DNA of 64,000 nt from Cloeon dipterum (lineage: Eukaryota > Arthropoda > Insecta > Ephemeroptera > Baetidae): assembly GCF_949628265.1 (NCBI RefSeq), contig NC_088786.1, positions 24,263,681-24,327,680 of the forward strand. The letters run 5' to 3'. The notes under the pieces were generated by a model. That model worked only from the letters and a program-made list of their open reading frames with translations, ran no database searches and was not told where the DNA came from. The translations under genes and the position numbers were made by a program. Positions 40,198-53,703 of the stretch are shown here, piece by piece; the first letter of the stretch is position 1; the number at the start of each line of letters is the position of its first letter.

Positions 40198-43100
40198 TCA
40201 CTGAAATGTACTGCACAGTCCTAAAATAGGCAGCAAGTAATGGCTCCAAGTTTCAATTTCTGACAACTTTTTTCCGCGCATTGAAACCGGCAAGTAGCAG
40301 GCCAGGTTTTCGCCGACAAGCTGCGCCGTTTGCATTTTGTCATGTGAAACTAACCTTGCGTCACCGTGTAGGTAGCGCAAAAAATTGGGCAGATTGCAAT
40401 CGCAGGACACAGGGTTGTGGTCCAGCAAAATTCGCACGTTACTTTTTAAGTCTGCGTATGTCTTGCCGTCCGATTCAAAATCCTCTTGCCGCAGCTGCAG
40501 TGAAGAAATTTTGTTGTATCGCAGATCAACCGTGATGTTGTTTGACATATATTGCAAATCTTGCGATTCGATTTGTGTTATGCTGTTGAAATAAATTACC
40601 TTTAGTTGCAAACAAAAATTATTTACGCTCCGTGCAATTAATTAAAAAGAAAAAACTATAGGGCTCCTGTAACATCATGAAAGTGAAAGGAGATAGAAAA
40701 AAATTGATATTAAACTGCTGATCAAGTGTGGAAATCATGAGAATTCAGATTATTAGTTTTTTCTCTCTATAGACTTAATTTGTTAAAATTTCAATCAATC
40801 AAGACTGCTAAATCCCATGTTTTTTTAACTGCGCATGTGCGCATTATTCATTTTTTATTGCTGAAAACTTAAACATTTTATTTTTTAGCAAACTTTGATT
40901 CAAGGGAAATTTTGGAAAAATTGAAAATTTTAAAGATGTAAAAAATTTCACCTTATATTAGCGATGATTTACATTTGCATACAAAATCGAAAAATGAAGC
41001 TCTTACAAATTTACCTGGTTAATTGGAAACTAGTTTGAACCAGCAGTTAAAATAAAATATTTTTAGTTAACTGAAAAATGGAACAATGAAATAGTGTCTT
41101 ACTTGTTGTGAGTCAAATCCAAATGTCGAAGGTTTTCTAATCTTCGAATATCAAGTAGAATTTGTGACAGCATATTATTTGACAAAGCCAAATACTGGAG
41201 CTCGGTGCAGTTAGAGAAAGTCGCCATTCGACCCCACTGACCACTGTGCTTTGATAGTCTCTGCGTTGAGCCAAAGGGCCGATAAAACACCCATCCTGAC
41301 TCCTGTGAGTATAACACATCTTAAAATAAAAAAAAGCGAAACACCGTATATTTCTTACCTTGAAAGTCAAATTATTGTTGGACAAATCGATCCAATTAAT
41401 GGTCGGAATCGCAGAAAAATCGACGCTCGTCAACTGATTGTATGACAAGTCCAAGTGCGTGATAGATTTCAAGCCAGCCAGCGCCGGAGTGTTAAATTCC
41501 GCCAGGGCGTTGTGTGAAAAATCTACGTGTAAAAGAGACGAGTCGAGCCCCTGTGGATCATAATTTTATTTTATATTACTTAGGCAACACAAATTTTAAG
41601 AGAATACCGTGAAAAGGGATGGAGAAAATTGGTGAATCTTATTGTTACTAAAAGAAACCGATCTTAAATTTGAGCCGTCCGAAAAAAGTGGGCTCTGTAG
41701 CTCCAAAATCTGATTGCCAGCCAAGGATAACACGCGCAAATTCATTAAATCTGTAAACAGAAAAGAAAGTCCAATCACATTTATTGCGATATCAGCAACT
41801 TTTTGATTCACTTACGATGTAAATTTGGCACCGACGTTAGGAAATTTTCACTCAGATCCAATATCTCCAGTTTATTTAGTGTGGAGAATATATTATGGTT
41901 CAGGTGTTTCAGCTTGTTCTTGGCCATCGACAGGTGCCTCAGTGTGGTCTGTTTGCGTGATTTCGCTTTGATACTAGACTCCATGTAATTTCTCTTGCTC
42001 GATGCAATGTTGAACATGGTGTCGGGATCGACGGTGGACACAAAATTATTGGAAATATCTAGGTGCTCGATGCTGTAGAGGCCGAGTAGGTCGTACGTTC
42101 CAAGAGACCGAATGTTGTTCCCGCTGAAGGACAGTTTTGTGATGCTGAGGGAATCCTCAAAAAGGAAAGAGGGGATGCGGGATAGCAGGTTGTCGGAAAG
42201 GTCCAGCTCTCTCATTTGAGTCAAATTTGCGAACAGATCATTCGGCAAGACTGAGATGGAATTACTCGCAAAACTAACTTTCTCCAAGTTTTCGTTTTCT
42301 TCAAAAAGATCCCCTGGTAAGTCTTGGATTTTGTTTCGCGACAAGTCCACGACCTTCAGCTTCTTTAAATCTTTAAAAGACTTCAGTGGAATATTGTGTA
42401 AGGAGGCAGCGCTAAGGTTCAGATGTCGCAAAACCATCAGCCCCTCAAAAGTTTGTTCTGACACAATTAGACGAGGAACATCATTGTTAGTTAATGTTAG
42501 TGACAAAAGTCGAGAGCTGGAAGCCCTAAGAAAACCGCCAGGCAAATTTGTAATCGAGTTGTTGGACAAATCAAGGTATTCAATGTGACTCAGATTTGCA
42601 ATTGCATTGTGACCTGCAGCGTTCAGGGAACAGTTTTGGCACGACAATCGAGTTAAGTTTCTCAGCTGGTTGAGTACATCCAAACGTGGCAACACATTCG
42701 AATCTAGATTCAATTCCTTTAGGGACACCAAAGGCTTTAAAATTGAGTCTTTGTCGACCTGGTAGTCGGTAACCTGCTGCCCACTTTCAGAATAAATTGG
42801 CACGGGGATAGACCCAGGTTGAACGGCTGGCTCCAACACTAGCAAACTGTTTCCTACGATCGACAAGTCGGTCAGCTTTTCCAGCCCGTCAAAAATATTC
42901 AAAGGCAGTTTGCTGAGCGCGTTGCGGTCGAGAGATAAGGTTTTGAGTTCCTTCAACCCCGCAAAAACACTGTCCGGGAGCTTGCTCAGGTTCTGGTTGT
43001 CTTTAATTTTCAAGGTGGACAGGTGTTTGAGGTTTTCAAAAGACTTGGCCTCCAGAGTTTGCAAGTGCTGTGAGCCGCGAATGGTCAGCTGCGTGAGGGC

Positions 43101-43604
43101 GTTGGAAACGTGTTTAAACGCATTGCCGCTGACAGACACCAAACTGGGACACCAAATGTGCAGGAACTTGAGGTTCTTCAGATTTTCAAAGTTGCTTGAG
43201 TAGAGTCTATACTCGAAGCCAGGCCGGCAGTAGATGGAAAAGTCAGTGACGTGCAGTGCCGGCTTGCTGAGCAAGGGGTGTTCTCCGAAGGTGCAGTCCG
43301 TGAGGACTACCGTCTTAGTGGACGACGAGGGCACCAGGGCCTCGGGAAGGGGCGACGTCGACTCGCACTGAATCAGCATGTGCGACGGCACAGTCTGCGC
43401 GGCGTCCACCGTGAGGAAGGCGGTGAACTCTCCAGGACAGTGGATTTGCGAGTCGGAGAAGCAGATGCACTCATGCCGGTAGTAGTATGAACTGTTGTGG
43501 CACGTGTCGCGAATCACGGGGCCGATAGTTGTCTGAGGGGTGTCGCACGATACTGGGGTTGGCACGAATAAGGTGGGGACGAGCAGGATAAGCTGGATTA
43601 GCAT
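40198..43604 (-). CDS. Toll-type leucine-rich-repeat ectodomain, no membrane span or TIR
   Basis: Five coding exons: 41816-43604, 41608-41750, 41359-41550, 41103-41302 and 40198-40582; 902 aa. I start at 43604 (MLIQLILLVPTLFVPTPVSC, a signal peptide); the frame is open further up only from a GTG. An acceptor at 43649-43653 and a four-codon upstream ORF (43645-43634) lie in the leader. The N-terminal cysteines (ECICFSDSQIHC) resemble the Toll-1 N-terminus. About 20 LRRs follow (LxxLxLxxNxI). The closing segment ITQIESQDLQYMSNNITVD and the cap C835-x-C837...C870...C898 parallel the first LRR-CT of Drosophila Toll. A stop comes four residues after C898. Toll proper continues with a second cysteine module, a transmembrane helix and a TIR domain; none is seen downstream. 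It may therefore be a secreted LRR protein or decoy, or a truncated Toll gene. Confidence 0.78.
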
Positions 43605-45707
43605 GATGGAAAGAAGGGGAGTCAATTGATAACTTATTGAGCCATGCACTGAAACAAAAAATATAATTTCTTCGCGTTTTTAAATGAAACATCTACCCTA
43701 AAAGTTCACTATTCAAATTAATGAAATATTCACATCTATATACACCCTCTCCCTATTCTCAACCATCTTTGCGGCTATTTAAATCCTTTTAAATTTAAAG
43801 GGCCTCAGGATGAATGGAGTGCCTCACCATGTTGCGGGAAACAGAACTTTCGGCGCGGAGTTTTGCTTGCCGTGTTTTTGTTTGTAAACACAACAGGTGA
43901 ATAATCGGCGCTCGAAAATATTTCGCTGCTGCTGCTGCGAGAAGTGCTTCTCAACTAACTGCGGCTGCTGCAGCAACTCGCACAACAGATGAGAGAAGCG
44001 CCCCTCTGCTATTGTGTGGAAGATGTTGGCCTCCAGGCGATCTGCGGCTTCGATATTATCCAGTCGACTAGCCTCCTCTTCTGGTGGGGAAGCGTAAAAA
44101 ATGAACTCGAGCTCTCACAGGTGGGCAATCCAAACACCTATGAAACAAGTCTTCACGACACTGGCCGCAGATTCCCTTTCAAAGGAGCAATAAACTCAAA
44201 ATAATCGCGTCGCTCCGTGCCAGTGTCCATTAAAATTGAGCCTGTTGCTATAGAATGAGTACCTCGGCTTGCTTTTCATTATTATTATTATTAAATCTCT
44301 CTCCTAAGAATTGCGATAAAGTGTAGCATTCATAGCAGTCGAGTCGTCTTTGGTTGCAGGCATTTAATTATAAAAGGATTAGGTGGTAATTTTACTGCCG
44401 GAATGTTGTACCAGCAGGTTAACGAGTTTTTATGGTAATTACCGCAGAAGAGTTAAATTAAGTCTGCGAGGCGGCGAGGTTTGCCAAGCTGCACTACGAG
44501 CGGCAGAGAAGCGGTGCGCGCGCTCACCCTGCATGGTCGCAACGCCGATGAATTCGTCATAAGAGGGAAGGCTCTTTTCCTCGCGCATGGTTTCTGTATT
44601 TCCCTGCCTGGGAAAACAGAAATTTTCAGTCGATTCTTACCCTAAACACGCCCATCAAAATGCTGTAGAAACGCCCTTCGCCAACTCAACGACGCCGCCT
44701 CCTTTCCCAAAAACTAAGGACGCGCGGCAGTTTAAATTCCAATTTAACTTATTCCCCATAGATATCTAATGTCAAGGTTCAGAAAATTAACGGCTGATGA
44801 TGGTTATAAAAACTATTTTCATAAGAATTTATATCCCCAAAAATAAAAATCTAACAGCATGCCTGCTGCACGCTCAAAATTGGGCGAAATGACACAAGGG
44901 ATCATTTTGAATTACAAACTTTTTATTTTATTTCAAAACCACAAAAATTATATAGATGTTTGTTTCCACCGTTTCCACGAACATTGAAATATTTACTACA
45001 ATGTGATTTTACCGTCATATTTATTTTATAAAATATACAAATTGTTAACCAAACTATACCTTCAGTTAAAAAGGAAAGAAATGAATATATTTCTACTTCA
45101 GTGTACCAATGTAATATTTCAACATCGGCAAATCATCCGTACGCTAGAACAGGTCACTGGAAACGGAGATGGGAAATCTTGTGGGCACATTTCTAGAGCC
45201 TTTGCATTATTTTTTAACAGCAGAAAGATGATTTAAAAATAGGAAAACTAAATTTACTCGAAACAATACTAATTTAAGTGGAAAAGGGTATTCTGTTAAA
45301 TTGTTTAATTCTTTTTTTGTATTTAATGTAAGAAGAAATGCGAACCTCTATAATTGCAAGCCTGTGAAAAAAATAGCTTGATTTGCATGCAAAATCTAGA
45401 TGTTTGTAACTCTCTAGCAAACTGGCAATCTGGCGAGCACGCAAGTACGCGGAGCGAGCGATTTTTGATTGACAGTCGAGAGCCACCCTTAACCCCGCCT
45501 TTGTACATCTCGTCAAAAGACCATCATCATGCACCCGGGGTGACTCCTTGCCGTTAAATATTGCTACTGTGCCAACAAGTGCATGCAGTGCTCTTCAGAT
45601 TTGCCTTTTCGCCAACACTTTGTTTTTATTTTGGTCCATGCATCCGTGGTCTGTGTCCATTTGCCTGAAGTAGGAGTTCGGTAAACATTTTTGCACCCGT
45701 CGGAAAT
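43605..45707. other. Intergenic between Toll-like and ETS genes (divergent)
   Basis: Upstream regions of two divergent genes. It contains the Toll-like 5' leader, a run of GCTGCTGCTGCTG near 43,927, an ATT repeat at 44,278-44,292 and GC-rich patches around 44,460-44,560. No further exon was recognised. Confidence 0.4.
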
Positions 45708-48700
45708 ATGGTGAGTTTTCATCCTTCATAATTTTACTTCAAAAATTTGAGTCTCGCCCTTTTTGGTTTTTGAATTTTGCGGATGTCGACTGCTGTAGTA
45801 TTTAGTTAACGGGTGAATTTATAAGAATAAAAAAAGGGGTATTAACCTATCTGTGGTTATAGCAAAAGTGTAACTTTCTAACGTTCGTAAACGCGCACTA
45901 ATCTCAAAATTTGTTTTCGTTGTGAGAAATTTTTAGAAAAATCGTCAATAAACTAGCTACGTATTTTTTACGTTGTATAGATTATTATCTGAGAAGAGGA
46001 TTTCCTGTGTTTATTGAACCCAATATATTTTTTTCATTCTCAACGTCAGTTTTTTCTGATCATATACAATTAGTTTTCATTTTTAAGATGTTCAAATTTT
46101 ATTGCATTCAATTTCATATCGGCGAAACAACTTCTAAACGAAGATGTTGTCTTTATGAAGTAAGAAAGAAGCATTCGTTTAGTTCATCAGTGCTAAAAAA
46201 ATATAACTTTCCTCCGCTGCAAATTCAACGAACTCCACGCAATAATTCCTTAGAGGTCTCGAGATTGTGAAAGCGCCGCAAGAAAATTATGTATTTATAC
46301 TTTTTTAAACTGGGTTTAATCTTTGACTTAAGATTCTCTCTTAATGATTAATACTTGTTCTTTACTCTGATTGTGGCTGCGAAGAGAGGAAGCTGTGAAA
46401 TCTCATTTGTTCGCCTTACGTGAAATTTAATTATTTGGTAAATGAGAGTAAAACACCAACATTTCATTGGAACCGAAAATCATCCCCTCTGAACGTGAGG
46501 AAAACCTATTAAGATTGTGTGCCGACAATCATCACGCGTAAAATCTCGAACCGTAAGGGGAACCGCAAGTTCCGGCGCAAAAGTGATTTATTTCCGGACT
46601 AGAATACACTTTCCCTTCTCCCAAGCTGCAGGAGCATGCTGAGCAGAATACTCCAAGATCAGAAACGAGAATTTGTCACTGCGCGGCGTCAAACTCTCAG
46701 TCAAGCAGAGTAGATCCTGAATGTTTAGTTTGCGTAAAAACAGAACTTTGCGTTTAATATCCACAAATACAGATTTCAAATGTGATGTTAGTTTAATTTT
46801 GTATGCTTAAACTAAAAACTAGTTTAGTTTGTTGCGTGTTTAAATAAAATTAACAACTGTGGCTTGTTTTAAATTTGTAAAACAAACCACTGAGCTTAAC
46901 TAATTCAGGAAATATTTTGTCAGATAGAAATATATCAGGCAGAAATATATCAGGCAGAAAAAAACTTGGTACATCAAATAAAGAAACACATTAAAACCAC
47001 TAAATACAACACCAGAAGTGACCTCATAAATTTTCTGTTAGCTGTATTTAATCTATTAATTTTACCATCCATATCAGCCCATAAATTTTACTATTGATTG
47101 TGTCAACCGGCCATTCGTGACAATTTCATAAACACTTGGTACGTAGCCCTTATGCAGTGCATTGACAATAAATGCGACGAGTGTTACATTTTTATTTTTG
47201 AACTATCATTATCTGCGGTGTATTTTGCGCTACGTGAGTTCAATGCCACTGTGGGGGTAATACCTTCATAACTTGACACATTTAATTAGCTATACAAAAG
47301 TGTATCTGCAGACGGAAAATACAGAATTTTTACACTGCACATATTTATCGAGACATTTCTAAAATTACATTGTTTGTCATCTTTCCTACTCTAAAACACG
47401 CTAAAACAGCTAGTACACGCTTGTTATTCTAAATTTCAATACTATAATAGTGATACTTTTATTTCCATGAATCTCTGGTGCAGCTAATTTTTAGCATGGG
47501 CGTATGTACCATTAATTTGCAGTCATATGTTTCCAATATGAGCATCACAATTATATAGAATATAAAAATATTTAACATTACTCATTGACTATAAGTGAGA
47601 ATAAACAACCGGAATCAACATTACGACCAAATGGAAATTTTAATCTTTCAAGAGAACTTTGAACATTACATAATATTTAAATACCTATATAACTTAATTC
47701 CTTGTATTTTTGACACGAAATATAGCACTCCACGTCACAAAATGCAAATTTTCATCTTAAATACTTGTTGAACACTTACTTTGCGAGGTGGCAGCAGCGT
47801 TGCCCTCTAAATCCACATTTCTTTGACAAGTTATTTTATAAGTTAAAATTATTTGTCGAAAAAATACTAACCCCATAAAAAGAGCCTATCTCAAAGCGAT
47901 ATAAATAAAGCAAATTCAGGATAGAGATGATTAAAACCCAATATTCAATTAGACTAAATCCGTTTTTGTACTGTTTAAATTGGAGGGGACGCTAGATTCC
48001 TTAAATTTCATTTTTTATATTTGCTTTTGAAAATTACTTTGTCTTTTTAAAATCAGAATTTGATCTTACTTAATGAAATACTTAGGAATAACAATTTCCA
48101 AAATTTTATGACCTGTCGAAACAGTTTTAATTTTTACACTTTGTTTGTAATTTGCAGAATTCACATTGGCAAGATGAGCAACGTATCGTCAACCCAGCAA
48201 CGCTTTTGCAAAATAACTGCTTGGACAACACAGCGCAACACAATCACAGATCAAGTTCCGGTCGCAATAGAGTCGCATCTTTTACAACTGGTGAGTTTTA
48301 TTTTATTTTTATTTTTTAATCAATCTGTATACCATAAACAGTCGAATTTTTTAAATATGACACAAAATGATACTCTACAATCATCACCATTTTTCTCCTC
48401 TACTTTAAATTATTATTTTCTCGTGAATGTAGATTATTTAATGCAAGAATCCATATTAAATATATTAATCCGTTTTCCACATTCTAAAGGTGTTGCCAAG
48501 AACACATTAAATGCTTTAGAATGGCCAACAGATAAATTTACGCTCGTACAAATAAAAAATATTATATTCAAAAGGACATAGGTCTAAATGCTTTAAAATG
48601 GTATTTTTTACTGTAAAATCCTAGGCCAACTTGCGCGGTCACTAGTCATTTTGACAATTGTTGAAAAATAACTTCATGCGCGAGCTTTCAAAAACAATTT

Positions 48701-49683
48701 AAATACATATATATTCTAATAAAGCTTTTTCTCTAATGCTCTTGTAAATGCGAAATTTCTTTCTAAAAAAAATATTAATTTTCCTTTCTCTCTCTGAATT
48801 GTATCCAAACTGAACACCAGAAAAGCTGATATTCGATTAAACGCCGCCAGTTATTATGCCAGGGATCACAAACCCTTGGATGCGAGTTTCACTTTGTGTT
48901 TGTTCTTTCGCCCCCGTGGTATTCGCTTCTAAAATCACGATGAATGTACATATTCAGCTGAATAAGCGATCAAAATTAGAAGTTGATATTGTGAGGGAGC
49001 TGGAACACAATTTTCCGAACATATTTTTGAATCGGAGGCTCCTACCGCTTGTTTCGCATTCCACACAAACTACTATACCCACTCAGAGTTATGTGACGGC
49101 CGAGTTAATTATTTATGCATGCACTCCAATCACGCCCCTTTGAAAAATCAAAATTGCTCCCCCTCAAGCAGAACGGCCGCTTCACAAGATTAACCTGATG
49201 CTGCTGCTGCTGCTGCTGGCATTAATGCGGATCATATTCTCGAGGTCCGCCGGGAATCGGCAACGTATCAGCAGGTACTTAAATGCTATATCGCAAAATG
49301 ATGGATTGTTTTTATTGCCTTTCGATCAGCAGCTTTCGACTGCGCGCAGAATAATTTGCGTGGCGCGCGTGAACCACGATTGATTCACTCAAGCAGCAGA
49401 GATGAGTTTAATGAGCGTGTTGCGGCTCTGTTAATTTGAGACAAAGTAGAAGAGAGCGGGCTGCATCAGGCGCGCGTTTTCCCAGTTCCATTAATACTCT
49501 CTCATCGCCCCGCCTGAAAGCGCGCAAGCCGCGCCGTAGATAATTCAACAGCAGCCGAGTTGGCCTCTGCGCCTGTTAATTACCTATTAAGTGAAATAAA
49601 ACATTAACGCAAAAAGGATAAAAGCTTACTTAAGTGGAAAGTCATTTTCATATTGCATGAGGCAAATGTAGAGCGGCGAGAGA

Positions 49684-49738
<55 letters not shown>

Positions 49739-49909
49739 AAGAGCGAAATGCACCGGCGAAAACATTTTAGCAGCAGCTATTTGTTGATACCCTCCTCTGG
49801 GAGCTCGTGGCGGCGGCTTTCGTTGTTGAAATCTCCCTGGAAAAATCCCTGCAGCACTTTGCGCTTGATAATTTAATACTACTGTATGTTTTCTTACTTC
49901 CGGACAAAC

Positions 49910-49997
<88 letters not shown>

Positions 49998-52900
49998 ATG
50001 GATGAGTAGATGGATGCTGGGTGGATGGACCTTCATCCCTCTTCGCCTGCTCGCTAGCTGGCTGGAGCGCACCCGTTGACCTTTTCAACCGTTTTATTTT
50101 CCGTTTTCGCCAGATAATGATGCGATCTGAATATTTTAAGCCTCATCCCATGCCTTTCTCGCACTCGCCCACTCTTCCAGTAGTTTCCCGCCGTGCGTAG
50201 CTTAATAAATTATTAACCTTTGTACTACACAGGCAAACCATCTCTGTTTTCTGAGATTTTTCTCCTCGTTTACAATGAAAATTTTGGGGGTTCGCAAACT
50301 CTTTTATGTAGCGTTTTGAAAATAGCATTTTTTTAAGAGCAATTTATTATAAATATTTAGAATCACCCTGCACAAATTGAACAAACATTGAATAGTTCGG
50401 AGAAATTTAATAATTTATTTAATAAAAGTCACAAATAATTTTGTAATATTGATTTGCCTCTTTGCTGGGTACTTTTTGAATTATTCTTTTTCATGTTATT
50501 CATGCTGAATATTGTTTTACTCGATATTAAAAAAAAACCGTGCAATGTAAATAAACTCGAGGTTGCGAGTAAAAAAAGTGTTCCTCTGAAAAGGGAAATC
50601 AATTTACAATTTGGACCATGCGCTCCACTCTCAGCTGGGCGTGTGGGCACGTTTTGCGAGTGCGGGGGCAATAAATGAATGACACATCAATCGCAACAGG
50701 GGAGTCTATAATGTAAGAAGCTGCACGCGGTGGGACGCCGCAACAGTCAGTCATCCCAGCTCTCCGTCTCTTTTAACTCGTTCCACCCTCACTCACAACA
50801 AGGCGAGAGCTCGCGTAGAGCGACAGCCAGCTTTAAATATAAGAGCAGCAAAAATTGTGCAAGTGACGTTTGAATTTTCCATCGCGCGCGACAGGAGCAA
50901 TATAATAATAAATAATCCCGACCGACCGCATGCTGATTTGCAACATTTTCTTTCCCTTTGCCTCCGTCTCGAGATGAAGGACACGCAATCTCGCCGCAGA
51001 AGATGCACATCCCTTTTTATATACGCCCGAGATTATTTTTCGCCGCGACGCGCGCGCGTCGAGTTTACTTTTTGCGTGCGCTCGGCCGGAATACCGATCA
51101 GCCTGCTCACCCCGGCACTGCAAGCTGCGCAATAATATTGTTATTTCATGCAAATAAAACACGTACACCTCCGGCGAAAAGTGATCGCGCGCGGCGACAA
51201 TTTTTCTATCATCAGCGCTCCTTTCTTGTGTGCGCGCCGCGGCGAAATTAAGAGAAGAGCAGAGAGTCACGCTTGCGGCTGCTGATTGGCATATTGATGC
51301 CAAAGCGCTGTCTATGTTGTTGAAGGGTAAATTGGAAAAAACACGCCGCCCCGCTTATATTCTCTGCCATATCGCACGCTTCCTGGCGTTGGTTGAAAAC
51401 TTCATTCACATCTTCTTCAAATTATCATTCTCTGTTGAATTTTATACCGAGTGCAAGCAGCGACTCCGTGAATTTGAATGCTCGCAAATGATCCCTTTGT
51501 CGAACCATATGCAACATAATTTCGATTTGAGACCGGGATCCAATTGAACTCAATTTATCCTGCCTTTTTTGCACTCACTCAGTTTGTACGAGGTGGTGTC
51601 ATGTCGTAAAGGCAAAAGATTTAACCTCGTTCACGTCTGTGTTAGTTTAAGATTCCTTTAATAGGGAGGCAACCAAGTTGACTCGCACGTCGACGAATAT
51701 GCCAGGATATTTAAGCAGGAATTTACTGTGCCAGACAGTCAGAGTGTACAAAATTCATTTTATAAATCTTACTTCTTGCAGTTTTGTCTTTTTGAATACT
51801 CCACAACATTTTCTTCTGGAAAAATGGTCCAGTTCTAATAACTATATTTTTTCGTACTAAGAAAAATCGATATTCAGGTAAAATTGTGAAAAGTCCAATT
51901 TTGTAACAAATGTTGATGAAAAAAATCTAAATCAATGTTAGGCAGATAAAATCCAACGAAAAGTTGATCGCAAACGTAACATGCTTTTGTAGGCACGGCA
52001 TTGTTCTAGACAGCAAAACAATGTTAAAAGCTTTGGACATAAATATTAGATTGGCCCTCTTACTGCTGTCAATTTGGATTACGCGTGGATTAGCTGGGCC
52101 AGAGCATAGCGGGAGCGCAGAGATGCTCCATCGCTGCCTCGCTGCCGCCGTATTCGCGTGTGCCTGCCTGCCTGTTGGTTCGCAGCGCCCGTGTACACAA
52201 CAAACAGCAGGGAACAAACGGGGAGTGAGAGGGCGAAAGCATCCCCCTTGGTATTCCCTGATGCAAGAGAGGAGTTTATGAATTGTAAATATTTAACATG
52301 TTCAAATAGCTGTGGAGCATTTACGAACCGATTCAGTGTCAAATTTCATTAAACGTTATATCTACGTACACACTGTTCAGTTCAGATGTATACACACGCA
52401 TTGTACACAAATTTACTTTCCAGAGGAGCATCAGATTAAATTTTACGCAAATAGATTGCGTGCCTCATTAGCATGAACGCTCAGTGCAATCAATCAGTTT
52501 ACACGATTTGCCCCATTGCGGATTGACACAATACGTTTTAGGTTGCGAAATTCCCTATTTTGTTAAATTGAAGAAAAAATTATTTAATCATGGTATAAAC
52601 GACTCTACTTCTTAAAACTTGTATCTCTGCAAACGATATATTAATTTTTAAAATTTGTTTAAAGTCTAAATTTCTCAGAGGGTTGATTTTCTTTTGTGAA
52701 GTTTTTTTTTGGAAACATTGGAAGTGGACTAAGTGAAATAAATAAATAAATTTGTTTCGTGTTACTATATTTGCAGATTTGGAAGTGCAGCAGAACTGGG
52801 ACGTGCCGCGGATATCAACGAGCATTCCTCAGGCTGTGCAGCCGAGAAAAGGATCCCTGCAACTGTGGCAGTTCTTAGTTACTCTGCTAGACGATCCCGG

Positions 52901-53703
52901 CAACAGGAGTTGCATCGCGTGGACAGGCAGGGGGCTCGAATTCAAGCTGATAGAGCCAGAAGAGGTATGAAATCTAATCATCACCCCCAGCAGTTTGCCA
53001 ATGCCACGCGACTCACCCAGCGCGGCTTCTCCCCTAACGCAATTCATCCCCGATCCTCTTTTTTAAATGTGTAAAAAACAACTTTCAGGTTGCCCGACGC
53101 TGGGGAGTGCAGAAGAACCGGCCTGCCATGAATTACGACAAGCTGAGCCGTTCGCTGCGGTACTACTACGAAAAGGGTATAATGCAGAAGGTGGCCGGCG
53201 AGCGCTACGTTTACAAGTTCGTCTGCAGTCCGGACGCCCTGTTCACGATGGCCTACTCGAGCGAAGGGAAGAAGAACAGCCACGCCTCGATCGGGCAGCA
53301 GACGTCCGGCGGCCTGTATGGCCAGCAGCGTCAGGTCCCGCGCTACACCAGCCTCGAGAACTACCCTGGCGATCTGACCGCAGGCCAAGCTATCTCGTGC
53401 AACGAGCAGTACGAGATTTTCAACCAGGTGTGCGGCAACAACCTGGCATTCCAGAGTCTGGACACTTACCACAGCTTGCAGCAGACGGCCGGCCAGAAAC
53501 TGTCCTACTACGACTTGGCGCCATCGAGTTACGAGGAATCGAGGCAGGACTTCAAGAGGCGGGCTAGAATTTGCTGCAAGACTAGTCCTCCAATGTTGAT
53601 CGGGGAGAGTGCGAATGCTGAGAAGGAAGTTGAGACCAGAAGCATCGAGAGGAACCTCAAAGTGTGTGTTGCTGACTATCTCAGCTCTAACTATTCCAAC
53701 TGA
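45708..53703 (+). CDS. Ets96B: PEA3-class ETS transcription factor, Ets96B-like
   Basis: The two last exons are firm: 52777-52964 and 53089-53703. They encode an ETS domain beginning [13 protein letters not shown], with [21 protein letters not shown] and the recognition helix [18 protein letters not shown], then [12 protein letters not shown]. These are near-identical to ETV1/4/5 and fly Ets96B, which bind GGAA sites. A polar C-terminal tail of about 130 residues ends SSNYSN. Upstream exon 48158-48290 ([13 protein letters not shown]...) is open, has good splice sites and fits in phase. An ATG|gtgag at 45708-45710 would supply the start, giving a 312-aa protein. That 5' part is inferred. The acidic activation domain of the PEA3 group was not found, so longer isoforms may use exons I missed or that start elsewhere. 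The intron of 4.5 kb holds two GA tracts. Confidence 0.75.
46921..46962 (+). repeat. Short tandem repeat in ETS intron
   Basis: About two and a half copies of a unit near CAGAAATATATCAGG. Minor. Confidence 0.6.
49683..49737 (+). repeat. (GA)n microsatellite 1
   Basis: About 25 uninterrupted GA dinucleotides within the large ETS intron. Open frames through it give only Arg-Glu or Ser-Leu repeats and are not genes. Confidence 0.95.
49913..49995 (+). repeat. (GA)n microsatellite 2
   Basis: About 40 GA dinucleotides, 175 bp after the first tract and on the same strand. Such tracts can bind GAGA-type factors in insects. Confidence 0.95.

Noticed and set aside
43605-43649. Extension of the Toll-like frame 15 codons upstream
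   Set aside because: It begins with GTG, lies beside a splice acceptor, and the next ATG opens a clean signal peptide.
48172-48581. ATG frame beginning MSNVSSTQQ
   Set aside because: The alternative frame of the same exon fits the phase of the ETS exon, and this one runs into the intron.
49604-50088. Several overlapping open frames on both strands
   Set aside because: They are produced by the GA microsatellites and encode only Arg-Glu, Glu-Arg or Ser-Leu repeats.
51964-52281. 105-codon frame with a hydrophobic N-terminal part
   Set aside because: No splice or domain support; the hydrophobic stretch alone does not make a gene, and it lies in an ETS intron.
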